Source of the DNA: Physella acuta
Lineage: Eukaryota; Mollusca; Gastropoda; Physidae
Assembly: GCF_028476545.1 (NCBI RefSeq)
Contig: NW_026732753.1
Span: forward strand, 325,001 to 389,000
Direction of reading: 5' to 3'
Length of the DNA: 64,000 nt
Shown here piece by piece: positions 1 to 11,720 of this stretch. Each line of letters opens with the position of its first letter. Positions within the stretch are counted from its first letter, which is position 1. Below the pieces are notes generated by a model. That model was given only the letters and a program-made list of their open reading frames with translations, made no database searches and was not told the origin of the DNA. The position numbers were made by a program, and so were the translations under genes.

Positions 1-941
1 ATCGTTTTAGCGTAATCAATTCGGTCGTCACTAGTAATGTAGGGATAAGGTAACTAATAAATATGGCTTAAATATGAATATATCTTTGCATATTCTACTA
101 AAATACTAAAGATAATTGAATATTAAACCACATTTAAGGGTTAAATCAATAAAAATGTCATAAAATTAAGGTTTAACAACGATGTTCCAGATACTAAATT
201 TGCTATTAAAAACAGCGGCCATCTTAAAAAAATATTATTTTGAGTCATTTCCCTTTAATTTCTATTTGTATGGAAAAGTATAGATGTTTGCTATAAAATA
301 CGATTGTCTTGTGTTTAAATATAAAGCATGTGTTTTTTTTTATTCTGCCCTTTAAAAAATTTAATTGAATGAAAATAAACATCAGTTCTAGAATTATTAT
401 TATGAGATGCAAGTTTTATACTTTAAGAAACTCCCTATTTTTATAAAGCTACCACTACATATCTAATGTTTATTTAAATTAAATATTAGTTTGAGTTGAT
501 TGTTATTGTTTGTGTTATTGTTTATTTGCTATTTTCATTTCATATTTTCATGCTTTTTCCCTTTAATTAGTGATTTAATCATATACGACGTCACGTTTTT
601 TGACATCTCTTCACCTTAACCTCCCCCCCCCCATTTTCGCCGTCACGAAATAGTCGTAATGTCGAAAATTACCTTTTTGCCCTGCCTGTTATTAATGTTA
701 AGAAGTCAAGCCATAATTCGAACGAAAAAGAATTGTTTCAGCATTTTTGTATTAGGCCAAATACATAACGTTTCACCCCTCCCCTTTCCCGCGTAAAACG
801 TCGTCTCTAAACCAGTTACTCCACTCCTTAAGTGTGTCGTGATGTCATTTATGGTAGATGTCAAGTCATAACCTCCAATACACATTTTGAACAACCTTTG
901 TTGTCAAAATGTTGATACCAAATACCCAAAATGAGAAATAT

Positions 942-1090
942 GGGGTTGTCCATAAACGATGTCACATATGCTATTCTAATGTGACGTCAATTTACGTAGG
1001 ACTGCAATTCATGACCTATAATGAAAGGGTGATCGGGGTGGGGGGGGGGGGGGGGGTGAGTGACGTCAATTATGGAAGACTCCTATAAAG
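942..1090. repeat. Remnant of a MITE with 'ccataaa-gatgtcac' terminus
   Basis: The sequence ggggttgtccataaacgatg followed by tcac, a G-run and nearby tgacgtcaat/tatgga words matches the end of a repeat seen again at 45776-45868 (minus) and partly at 2641-2700. Boundaries are approximate. It is an old insertion inside the 4.2-kb element. Confidence 0.4.
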
Positions 1091-2396
1091 CTGTGCTCAA
1101 TGAAAATGAGGAACATAAAGTGTTCGTTTTCATGCATACCTTTGCTCATAACGAATGATCATAACTATTGCAAGCCTGTTGTCCTAAGCGGTGTTAAACA
1201 ACCTCAGCACACCATCCCCGCCAAAAAGGGCCTGCCACTAAATGCCTACCGACGAAAATAGGCCGCACTACATTGACTCGGAATGAAATAACTTCTGACA
1301 ATAAGGCTCAAACCAACTAGCTCCTGGCAACGATATTCGACAAGAATCCGACAATTATTGGCTTGCAGGTAAAATTGGACAAAACAGCAAGTTTCGCGAC
1401 ATGGGGGCATAACTAATGTAAAAAGCCAGAGCTCAGTATAGGCTTGAGTTTAATATAGAAATAGTGTTAGCAGTGGACGGTGCATTAGGAATACGGCAGT
1501 CGGCTAAACGCCCGAGTCCGACGATGTCTGAACATCAAGTTTGTCTTTTATGAAGTGCGGAGCATCTTTAAGAGCTGAGCTGGGGGAGGGGTCCTTGTTG
1601 ACACCACCACTAGCGCCGCTTATGTCCACATATCAATCACAAGTTTTGCGTGGAGCTTAATGAGCAGACGAAGTTTATAGGTGGGACCGGGAGCCTAAAT
1701 GTATTTCCGGAAGCCGCTGTGTCACGGGCATTTTAGAGCCGAGCGTCTCAGAGCAGCAGGTTGCAGAAATTAAAAGCACGTGAATTTGTAGAGTAGAGGG
1801 AGCACCGCATACCACTGTGTAATAAATTAAACACTAATATAATTTACCGTACTAAAGTCATTTAGATCTATTCGTCAGACTAAACGTCGCTAAAGTCTCA
1901 ACGCCATAGTGCCTGATTTGACTTTTTTTTAATTACGCGGTATCTCTTTCTTTAACATTAGCCTAATGACAAATGACGTCACGCGCGCCGCGAACTTGGT
2001 GACGTTGTGCTAAGTGGGGGATGAAACGGCGGGGTTGAGAAAAAAGACGTATTTCTTTTTTTTTTTAACAGACGAATAAGTGATAGATTCTAATTTTCCT
2101 ACGAACTATAGGTTGATCTAGTTTTTTTTTTCTAGAGGGAGATACCACTATATAGTGGGTGTTTTTTGTTTTTGTAATAATGGATGGTGGGGATGGGTAA
2201 ACATCGACTACTGAACAAATAAAAAACTGATGAAAGCAGAAGGCAAAGAAAAAAAACATGTGGTATTCAGATGTAACTAATTAAAATTTAAAACTATTTT
2301 TATAAACACAATAATCTTAATTCAGAAAAAGTGTAGGCATAAGACCAATATCTACAGACAAAATAAACAACTAGGCTTAAATGGATCACCCATAAA

Positions 2397-2640
2397 CAGT
2401 GCCGGCGCCAGGTTATTTAGCGCCCTATGCAAAACTTAATAAAAGCGCCCCCCTCTTTTTTTATGCCCCCGTATTATCAGAGGCATAGCGACCCTTCCCG
2501 GCGCCCGGGGACAAGCTTACGATTTGCACCCCTCCCCCCTCAAACTTTCAATTTGTTTCTCCAACCCATTTTGGCGCCCCCCACTACGGACAGCGCCCTA
2601 CGCGACAGCCTAATTCGCCTTATAGGTAGCGCCGGTCCTG
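2397..2640. mobile_element. hAT-type MITE nested in the 4.2-kb element
   Basis: Short terminal inverted repeats start CAGTGCCGGCGC on the left and CAGGACCGGCGC on the right (read inward). The flanking octamers cccataaa (2389-2396) and tccataaa (2641-2648) match at seven of eight positions, as expected for an 8-bp hAT target-site duplication. It contains no coding sequence. Its interior shares gcgacccttcccggcgcccg-type sequence with the MITE at 27890-28204. Confidence 0.7.
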
Positions 2641-4229
2641 TCCATAAATGACGTCATACTTTTCCCGATGAATTCCCTTTCCCCCAATCGTCACTAAAAG
2701 CAAGATGTTGATTTAATATCATTTCGCAGTTCTACTATACCCGAACGCATAATCACAATTTCTAACGAAAACGAATATATTCTTCATCAATTTTAAAAAA
2801 ATATTTTACCCCGTCCCATATTTTGAGTCCAACGTCATTTAAGAAGAATATGGACGACATAATAATTGACAAGTTCATCCGTACAAAAGGGTTTAATAAA
2901 TGATGGACCTCCCAAAAGTTTTTGATATCTTGGATGTACATACATACATAGCCTTAAAGATAAGAAGATGGCCCTCTGTCCTACTTTTATTAACAAGACA
3001 ACTATGTATATTAAACAACAAAGTCAACACAATATACATACGAATAGACATTTATATAAAGGGAAACTACTCTAAATTTTATTTGGAAAGATGGCCGCTG
3101 TTTTTATCTACTAATATTTATCTCAAACACCTAGTTTAAAGTTAGTTTCATGTTATTTTTAATTGTTTTGGTCACTGATTGTTATTTTTAATCAATTATC
3201 TGTTATATTTTGTAAAATTTGACTTAAATATTAGATTTTCTTAGTAAATTTGAAATGTACTCAATTTTCAACTTAAACATGACAACTAAATAAAAAACGT
3301 CCATACTTTATCCACTAGGCACTAATTTTGGGAGTTGTTGCAAGTTTTAGACTAAATTATTGAATTTTAAATTTTTTGGTCACTCACAGCTATGGTATGA
3401 GGGATCCATCCATGACAACCTGCTTAAAAGCTGAAGGGTTTAACTTTTTAATTGACCGTGAAATAGATCTAATTTTTTTTTACAAGAGAGTTCCTAAAAG
3501 TAGAATTGGCCCGTCTATCGTCGGGATATATTTATAGAGGGAAAAAATTTAAGAGAATGTCATCAGAAAAGAATTTTAAAAAAGACAAGACAGAAGTGAT
3601 GTTTGAATTCTTTTATTTCTTTAATTTTATAACATTTTTTATTGAACAAAAGAGCAAAATAAAAAACCATGCCAGGTAAACGTATCCATTCAAATAGCGG
3701 TCACGTGGTCAAAAAAAATAAAAAAATTTGGTTGTCATTTTTTGGACACATCTTATAAAAAAAAGTGTTGAAGATATTTGATTTATTTTTTCATAGAATG
3801 ATAAAACTAATAATGCTTTACTTTGGAAATCAATTTTGTGAGAGGGAGATCTATATTTAAAAAGTTAAATTATTTTGAATGACACCGACTTTAAATTTAG
3901 CCTACATTCCCCAAAGCAATTTCTGAAAATGCTTTTCTGGCATATTTAGCCTTGCCACCTATAGCATGTTTTTATAACGTGAAAACCCGCCATTTTACTC
4001 GTGATAAACATTTTTAAAAGTAATTCTAAGAAGGTCTCTGGAACTAAGTCGAAAAACTCGCCGGAAGTCATGGTCCGATCCTTACGCCATGTTCTGGTTA
4101 GCAACCAAGGACGCTTTTAAGTTAGTGAGCCTCCCTAAATATACTTATTTAAACAAATATATTTATCAGTTACCTCTCCCGCACATTACTACTGCAGCCG
4201 AATTGATTACGCTAAAACGATAGATTACC

Positions 4230-4982
4230 GGCCTAATAATAACAACAGGCCTAATATTTTGGAATTTTACTTTTTAGCCAATTTCGCTTAGTTTTGACTT
4301 TTGTTTGCGTTTTTCTTCACTTCCGGGTTTTCTGTGTTTATTTGTGTTGAAACTGTAATTTTGAATGGGAAAAAAATACATACCCCAGTTCCATTGTCAC
4401 AAACAATAACTTTTCTCCCCTGCGAATCCATAATTTAGATAAAGGAATGTTAACTTTATTACATAAATATTAAAAGTGTTGTTGCTGTTATGGGCGTGCA
4501 ATAAGCCGATGCCCAATAATATGACACCGGAATAAGCCAGGACTAGACTTCTACATCCGGTAAAATGAGTGTAAAATAAAATATTATTTTAAATAAAATT
4601 GCGTGTTTAAGTTTAGTACCACAGAACATTAATTATTTACCACATCTATGTTAAGCTAATGAACGAATTAATAAGTTCCTTATTTTATGCTAGTGTCAAG
4701 CTTGTATATTGTTCAAAGCTGTAGCAATTAAGTGATTCTAACAGTAATAAAAATAATTTTATTTTTGGTTAGATTTTTTGGTCTTTAATTAAATTTAAAA
4801 TGCAGAGTATTTTTTTACTTTTATTTATTTAATTATAATGAAAAAAATGTTTACAAATCTGTCGAATAGCATTTTGTGTGTTTGGATTCTAGTGGGTCCA
4901 ATTGTAATTTTAAAAAATTAAAACATTACAATCTGGCAGTTTCGTTGTAATGGTTTTGTCGTGTAAAGCCGGTGGTTTCAAT
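4230..4982 (+). promoter_or_regulatory. Upstream region and probable promoter of the neudesin gene
   Basis: AT-rich sequence between the transposon and the neudesin start codon. An ETS/GABP-like word, cacttccggg, occurs at about 4318-4327, and another ccgg word at 4556. No convincing TATA box was picked out, and the transcription start is unknown. The element end at 4229 lies only about 90 bp from the ETS-like site. Confidence 0.35.
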
Positions 4983-6200
4983 ATGGCACAATTGTCTTCT
5001 CTTTTCGCTTTTATTCTGCTAAAGTTTTTTACAGGCTTTCTATTTTATAATTTTTTTAACGTAAGTGTGTACGCAGAAGATACCGCGGGAGCGAAATATG
5101 TACTAAAAGAGATAGAGATTAAATCTGACGGAAAGCCTGTTAGAATATTTACAGATGCTGAATTAAAAAACTACGATGGATCGGTAGGTAAAACTAAAAA
5201 CCAGAACAATCCCACTCACAATCAATTAAGCTAAGTTACTGGGCCTATTGAATTAAAATTGTCAATTGAAAAAGTATTAAAACTAAGTAGGTAGTAAGTA
5301 GACCTAACTACTAACCAAAGGGCGCACAGGCGTCGACAGGGGGAGGGGGTGTGTGCATTATGCACCCCTTGACACCATTTATGGGGGGGGGGGGGGGGAG
5401 AGCTTTTCACCAAGGCAAATAATTGCAAACTTAACAAGAGAATAATTAAAATGATTTTTACCAGTTCAAGAAACGATAAATCTAATTACAGTTTTTTAAG
5501 AAAAAACTAGGGTATTGCCTACAGTTGTAAATTACATTATTGTTCAAGGGCATGGGTGGGTGATGAAAAGAAAGTAGGCCTAACCAAAATGCTTATTTCT
5601 CAACCTATTGCTATAATATTTTAATATTTAGCAATTAGTTATGACTCAAATAGTTAAGTCTGAAAATAAAAAGATGGCAGAAAATGTATCACCCTTCACA
5701 AAAAAATGAATTGTGTTTGAATAAAGTGTACAAATTACTTCCCTTAGTTCTTATCACCAATTACTTTCCGTGATATATCACCAAAAAAAATTACAAATTA
5801 CTTCCCTTAGAATAATTGGGGAAAAAACACTTTTTATTGGTTTGTTTTGATGTTAGAAACAAAATATAATTGTATAATTAGCATAGACTTATAAAGTGCA
5901 ATGTGGTAGGTAAAACAGAGGTATTTTAAATAGGCCTATTACCTTTTATTTATTTTATACACTGAATGTACTGTTTACTAATTATTATGTTTAATCAATA
6001 TCAGTTTAGAAGCCATTCCTTAATGTCCCCTATGTTTTTGTGTTATAGTTTGGTTGGTTGTGGTTAGGGTTAAATAAAAAAGTAATATATTTCCTAAACC
6101 CGGGCAATGCCTGGTATATGCTGCTTAATAAATACACAAGTCATGGTCCTTTACAGATAGGTTTTTCAAAGAGGCCTGACCAGGATGGCTAGTGTGTGTG

Positions 6201-6261
<61 letters not shown>

Positions 6262-8446
6262 CATTTTTATTTTATTTAGGTCTATATAAATTTTCTTTGG
6301 GGGGGGGGGTGATACCTGTCCGAGTTACACCACTGAGAGGGAGATGATAGGTAAAACAAGAATAAGTAGATCTATAGCTATAACCTTTGCCCTACTTTAA
6401 AAACTTAATACTACTAGATCTTGGAGTAACATTACTTGACAAAATAAAATAATATGCTACTTGGATACTATGATAACTGAATGATGACTTTAACTATGAC
6501 TAAACTAATCGACAGCTAAAGGATGACTGACTCTTCTTACTTTTCCCTGTCTTTATATACCCCCATAATCTCCAAGTTCTAACTTTAATATATGTCACTT
6601 CCCTCTCAATATTTACTATGCTACAAAGTATACAATTATTGATGTTTCATACAAAATCCATCACAAGCAAACTATAGAGATGGTATACTAAACCTACTCT
6701 TATTGTATACATCCTCTTCTATTAAAATAATCTATCTTGTCTTTTTTCAGGATGACAAACAGCCAATATATATGGCAATAAAAGGTGTAGTTTTTGATGT
6801 GACTCAAGGCAAAAGTGAGTTGTTTCTCTAACCCTAGGGTGGTTAATGCTGCTGTAAACATACATTTAATGCAAGATACTTTATTATTTAGTTTTTTCAA
6901 TACTTCAGTGCTGAAGATCTTCAGTTAAGTTAGATCAAATATTTATTGCTCACAGGAGTGGTTACCTCAGCTTTTACCACAGTTAGATGGTGAGACATGA
7001 TGAGATAATTTATTTATTGACTAGCTTTTATCAAAAACTGAGTTTCTATATTGACTATATTGCAGATTTTCTTTGTAAATATTTTACCTATGACATTATT
7101 TTATTTGTTTCTATGATTAAAAACTGGTTTAATTAATATGTTTCTTAATTGCTACTATTCAAACAGAGTTCTATGGAAAAGACGCACCTTACAATGTCTT
7201 GGTTGGTATAGATAGCACCAGAGCTGTAGCTAAAATGTCCCTTGAACCAGATGATCTCACCAGTGATGTAGTAAGTTGCTTTAGCAGATCTATCGTGGCT
7301 ACCATTTTATATTGTTTTGGTTGGTTTAGTTGCATGCAGGACTCTCCCACCCAACCTACTTAAAGTTCTAGGATGTTGTTGAAATCTTCTGAAACTCCTC
7401 AAATTCTCTGAAAGTTATGAAAATAAAGTCTTAAAATCTCACACTTCCTGTAACACCTTAAGTTTAATAGTTGTGACTGTTTACCATACCAAGTAAAATG
7501 ATCATTTTCATGTGGCTGTCCAAATAAGTCAGGGAAAAGGGGGAAGCTGTCAGTTTTCATCAACTTTGAAAATTGTAAGAACTTAAATTTCAGAGTTTTA
7601 CGCAGCCATCATTCTCTTTTAATATGCATAGTGTAATAACATTATTTCATGCATGACGTAAAACTTCCATCCTTCTTTCTCTCCATTTACATGCACGCCC
7701 TAATATTACCACCTTTCTATCCCTCTTGTCAGTTTCTCTTTCTCATGGCAGACAGGATTGCAGGGTGGGTCTATGATGTAAACTCTTTCACCTGTAACAG
7801 TTTTGTTTTTTATAATGCACTTTTAATTTACTGACAAAGTCTAAGTGGAACTGTACAAGCTGGTTATTGGGACTACTCTGTTTTGATTTTTGAGTTGATT
7901 CGTCAACACTTGTATTTATAAGCAGGAGAAACTTATAATTATCTTGATAGATGATTTTGAATTAAATTAAAACGTTTAAGACCTAGGGGCTATCACTAGT
8001 TGATTTGGTACTCAAAGATATAATATCATTCTAGCAGAGTAATTTTGAAATTATGGGTCTATATATCTTTTAATGGCTTGTAGGACATCATGCTCAGTGA
8101 TTTCTGTTTTTCTTCTGAACATCTGACATTAATCTGGCATTCAAGATGCACAGATATCCTGTGCTGCTAGCTACAAACTTTTTTTTTTCTTCCACTCAAA
8201 CTTATCAGACAGCCATATGAACAAGTTTTAACATTTTCTTTCAGTCCAATTTATCAGACAGCCATATGAACAAGTTTTAACATTTTCTTTCAGTCCAATT
8301 TATCAGACAGCTATCTGAAGTCGTTGGATGAAACATTTGAAGGAACATACCTGGCTAAATACCCTGTTGTTGGCTATATGGATTCTCTCTTAGAAAAGTA
8401 CCCTGAAAAGTTTGCTCAACTTAAAACTGTTAAAGTAGAGTTGTGA
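4983..8446 (+). CDS. NENF: Neudesin (secreted cytochrome-b5-like heme/steroid-binding protein), 4 exons
   Basis: Coding exons are 4983-5183, 6751-6814, 7167-7270 and 8294-8446, with GT/AG borders and matching phases (0, 1, 0). The 173-residue product is close to the 172 residues of human neudesin. Residues 1-31 form a hydrophobic signal peptide, so the product should be secreted. The cytochrome-b5-like domain runs from KPVRIFTDAEL (residue 51) through QPIYMAIKGVVFDVT and KKFYGKDAPYNVL to STRAVAKMSLEPDDL, with the conserved tyrosines Y91 and Y97 of the neudesin/PGRMC heme-binding pocket. The C-terminal part keeps LAKYPVVGY. An in-frame ATG at 4950 would add 11 residues; 4983 is preferred because the signal peptide then starts directly. 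In vertebrates neudesin is a neurotrophic extracellular factor; that role here is inference. The introns hold a (TA)n tract and no other gene. Confidence 0.93.
6201..6260. repeat. (TA)n microsatellite in neudesin intron 1
   Basis: About 28 TA dinucleotides following a short TG tract. A perfect palindromic run, so cruciform-prone; no transposon border is visible here. Confidence 0.9.
8196..8310 (+). repeat. Tandem duplication spanning the last neudesin 3' splice site
   Basis: A 49-bp unit is repeated (8196-8244, 8245-8293), and its first 17 bases recur as the exon start at 8294-8310. Two acceptors, tttctttcag, therefore lie at 8244 and 8293, each followed by tccaatttatcagacagc. Use of the upstream acceptor would read 11 residues and then stop, so the downstream one must be used for a full protein. 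Confidence 0.85.
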
Positions 8447-9648
8447 TAATGCTAAGTGTTAGCTACAGTTTGTTAAAGTGTTAAAGTTATGAAGAAAAGA
8501 CAAGGCTTTCAGCAACAATTTTTGTTCCATCTTGTTTCCAATTTGTCCAACCTAGTAAAATATGTGATATTTACTGTTTTTATGTTCTTCTCATAAAGTT
8601 ATTATGATACTTTTTACTTTTACACCATCTATGCAAAAATACCACCAATTTTGTAATTGTTTACTGGAGATGCTCTTTTTTTAAATTATTTACTGGGGTT
8701 GCTATTTTTTTTAAATTATGTACTAGAGTTGCACTTTTTGAAAGGAGGAAAACAAGTTTTAAATGAAAGATATTTTGTAATTCTTGTGAAAGGTGTTTTG
8801 TTTCCATTCTATGTCAAGCTCTCTACATAAAATATCAAACATAAAATATCAAACTGTCTACATAAAAAAAATTAAACTGTATTCAAGACTTCTTCTCGTT
8901 TTCTCTGCACAATGTATGCTAGCTGGTCAAACATAATAGTGTTCCTTCATCTTTCTCATTGAGTGGTCAGACATGCTTGTTAGAAATGGGTGTCTGCGCT
9001 TTGGATCAGGTTGGGTCTTCTCTTCCTATGACAAATAATGCAGGTGCTAATCCAGATTTGACCACCCTTGAAAGTGTTCATTCAGTTTGTTAATTAATTC
9101 CATATTTTTACATGTTAATGTTATCTGAAAAGTACAATTTGCATATCAAAATAAACATGGTTGTGATAAATCATGTGTGGAGTTTCTAAATTCTTCTCAA
9201 ACTCTTCTGTGTAGCCTGTAGGTTATCTAAGGGGTTGAGTTGTGTGGTAGTTGCAATTGATCTGAAAGTTTGTAGTGTAAAGAGTTGTATAAGTTAGAAA
9301 AAATAAGAATTGTTTGTTGAACTGCTGAATAAATGCTAGTAAACATCTGCACAAACTTAAAATAGAAGTGCATTATAAAGGGAGGAAATCCAGTTAGTCA
9401 CATTTGACTTCCTTATTTGCAGTGAAGGAACATGGCTAAAAATAGAGGGTGTAAATTAACTTCCTTGTGCCTCTACCACTAAACATGGACCAACTAGTTC
9501 AGTAGTTGGGTAGGATAATGCAATGAATGTTATTTAGGGCTGCTGATTTTTTTTTTTTTACAATCTGGCATGGTAACTACAGAAAATTAAAATATTGCAC
9601 CTGATGTAGGTCATGATGACCTTTGAGATCAAAGTGATTTAATTGAGG
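8447..9648 (+). other. Neudesin 3' UTR and flanking intergenic DNA
   Basis: AT-rich sequence after the stop codon. The likely poly(A) signal is AATAAA at 9150-9155. A second AATAAA lies near 9328. No other gene is visible. Confidence 0.5.
9150..9155 (+). promoter_or_regulatory. Candidate poly(A) signal of neudesin
   Basis: AATAAA about 700 bp after the stop codon, followed by T/GT-rich sequence, in the right orientation. Choice among several candidates is uncertain. Confidence 0.4.
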
Positions 9649-9649
9649 T

Positions 9650-10836
9650 GGGCTAATCAAAGTGAGGTAGACTAATCAAAGTGAGGTAGCTGATATGGAC
9701 TAATCAAAGTTAGGTAACCGAGGTGGACTAATCAAAGTGAGGTAGCTAGTGTGGACTAATCAAAGTGAGGTGGACTAATCAAAGTTAGGTAACCGAGGTG
9801 GACTAATCAAAGTTAGGTAACCGAGGTAGACTAATCAAAGTGAGGTAGCTAGTGTGGACTAATCAAAGTGAGGTGGACTAATCAAAGTTAGGTAACCGAG
9901 GTAGACTAATCAAAGTGAGGTAGCTGGTGTGGACTAATCAAAGTGAGGTGGACTAATCAAAGTTAGGTAACTGAGGTGGACTAATCAAAGTGAGGTGGTT
10001 GGTGTGGACTAATCAAAGTTAGGTAACTGAGGTGGACTAATCAAAGTGAGGTAACTGAGGTGGACTAATCAAAGTGAGGTAACTGAGGTGGACTAATCAA
10101 AGTGAGGTAACTGAGGTGGACTAATCAAAGTGAGGTAACTGAGGTGGACTAATCAAAGTGAGGTAACTGGTGTGGGCTAATCAAAGTGAGGTAGCTGGTG
10201 TGGACTAATCAAAGTGAGGTAGCTGGTGTGGGCTAATCAAAGTGAGGTAACTGAGGTGGACTAATCAAAGTGAGGTAACTGAGGTGGACTAATCAAAGTG
10301 AGGCGGTTGGTGTGGACTAATCAAAGTGAGGTAGCTGGTGTGGACTAATCAAAGTGAGGTAACTGAGGTGGACTAATCAAAGTGAGGCGGTTGGTGTGGA
10401 CTAATCAAAGTGAGGTAGCTGGTGTGGACTAATCAAAGTGAGGTAACTGAGGTGGACTAATCAAAGTGAGGTAACTGAGGTGGACTAATCAAAGTGAGGT
10501 AACTGAGGTGGACTAATCAAAGTTAGGTAACCGAGGTGGACTAATCAAAGTGAGGTAACTGAGGTGGACTAATCAAAGTGAGGTAACTGAGGTGGACTAA
10601 TCAAAGTGAGGTAACTGAGGTGGACTAATCAAAGTGAGGTAGCTGGTGTGGACTAATCAAAGTGAGGTTGCTGGTGTGGACTAATCAAAGTGAGGTAACT
10701 GAGGTGGACTAATCAAAGTGAGGTTGCTGGTGTGGACTAATCAAAGTGAGGTAACTGAGGTGGACTAATCAAAGTGAGGTGGTTGGTGTGGACTAATCAA
10801 AGTGAGGTAGCTGATGTGGACTAATCAAAGTCAGGG
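9650..10836. repeat. 28-bp minisatellite, about 42 copies
   Basis: Unit core gactaatcaaagtgaggt followed by a variable aactgaggtg / agctggtgtg tail. Sub-variants alternate, indicating local higher-order duplication. Non-coding: 28 is not a multiple of three. Confidence 0.95.
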
Positions 10837-11720
10837 GTGGGGGAGGGTATGAGAACGAAGACAAAAACACTAAATTGCGTTTTATAAACGTTTGTTTTAA
10901 AATATATATTTTTTTTGTATGCTGCACGCAGATTTTAACAAGTTACTCATTGATAAACTTTAAAACCCATCTGAACTACCTATTCCTTCAGAAATATGTA
11001 TGGTTAAAAGACTGCTTTTTACCGACCTATTCCCCAAGACAAAATGTATGTCCTTTTGAAAGTCTGCTATTTACCAACCTATTCCCCCAGACAAAATGTA
11101 GACTATGTCCTTTTGGGTGTCTGCTATTTACCGACTATTCCCCCGGAAAAAAACTCATTACCAGCAGACGCAGTGCGATGCGGTAAAGCAAACAGGTCAC
11201 CATCGCCGCGCCCTCTGGCGTGCTGAGGACTGCTAATGCGCCCAAGGGACGGTATTCGCTAAGTAGACCCTACCTGTCATAACACCTCATCGGGAATGGC
11301 CGATTTCATGCGGGGAGAAGAAAAAAAATATATTACGACGAACGGAGGTAAATTCCACGCTCCCGCCTTCACGGTAAATCATAACTGCTATACATCAGAA
11401 TGTATTGCATACCATCTTGCCAAGATGAATGAAAGTCAGTGGAAGAATGGAGGTGGTGGCACACCAATGGATGTCAGTCAGTGCTAATCTTGTCAGTGTT
11501 AAATAAAGCCCATTTAGTTGTCTGTACTCCATTGTATTTCGACACTCGTGTTGTCTGAGACGGGGTTTCCCAAACTCCATTTAAAAGAGTTCGATGTGCT
11601 GGTATGTGTGTTGATGGTGAATGAGTGAAGCCATCTTTGTGCCAAGCATTGGTTCACGTTTGGTGTGTGGCCGTGAGTTGTGTATTGTGGTGTGTGGCCC
11701 AGGGTTGTGTATTGTGGTGT
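10837..11720. other. Intergenic DNA with a short 3-copy repeat
   Basis: About 11015-11150 holds three decayed copies of a ~60-bp unit (gtctgctatttaccgacctatt-like). 11160-11600 is more GC-rich single-copy sequence with a 63-codon frame (11296-11487) that I do not recognise and do not call a gene. Confidence 0.5.

Larger units (their letters stand above)
1..4229. mobile_element. Non-autonomous TIR DNA transposon, about 4.2 kb
   Basis: The first ~80 bases and the segment at about 4145-4229 are imperfect inverted repeats of each other. The right end reads outward as ggtaatctatcgttttagcg, and the window opens inside the matching left end, so the first few bases of the element lie outside the window. 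No transposase-like frame is visible, so it is non-autonomous. Its subterminal DNA holds an inverted pair of AACAGCGGCCATCTT-like motifs (about 212 and 3092). A 540-bp element at 46055-46594 shares the same terminal sequence. Superfamily not assigned; no clear target-site duplication can be read. Confidence 0.75.

Noticed and set aside
11296-11487. 63-codon frame MADFMRGEEKKY...
   Set aside because: No family recognised, no splice partners, short; retained only as a note in the intergenic entry.
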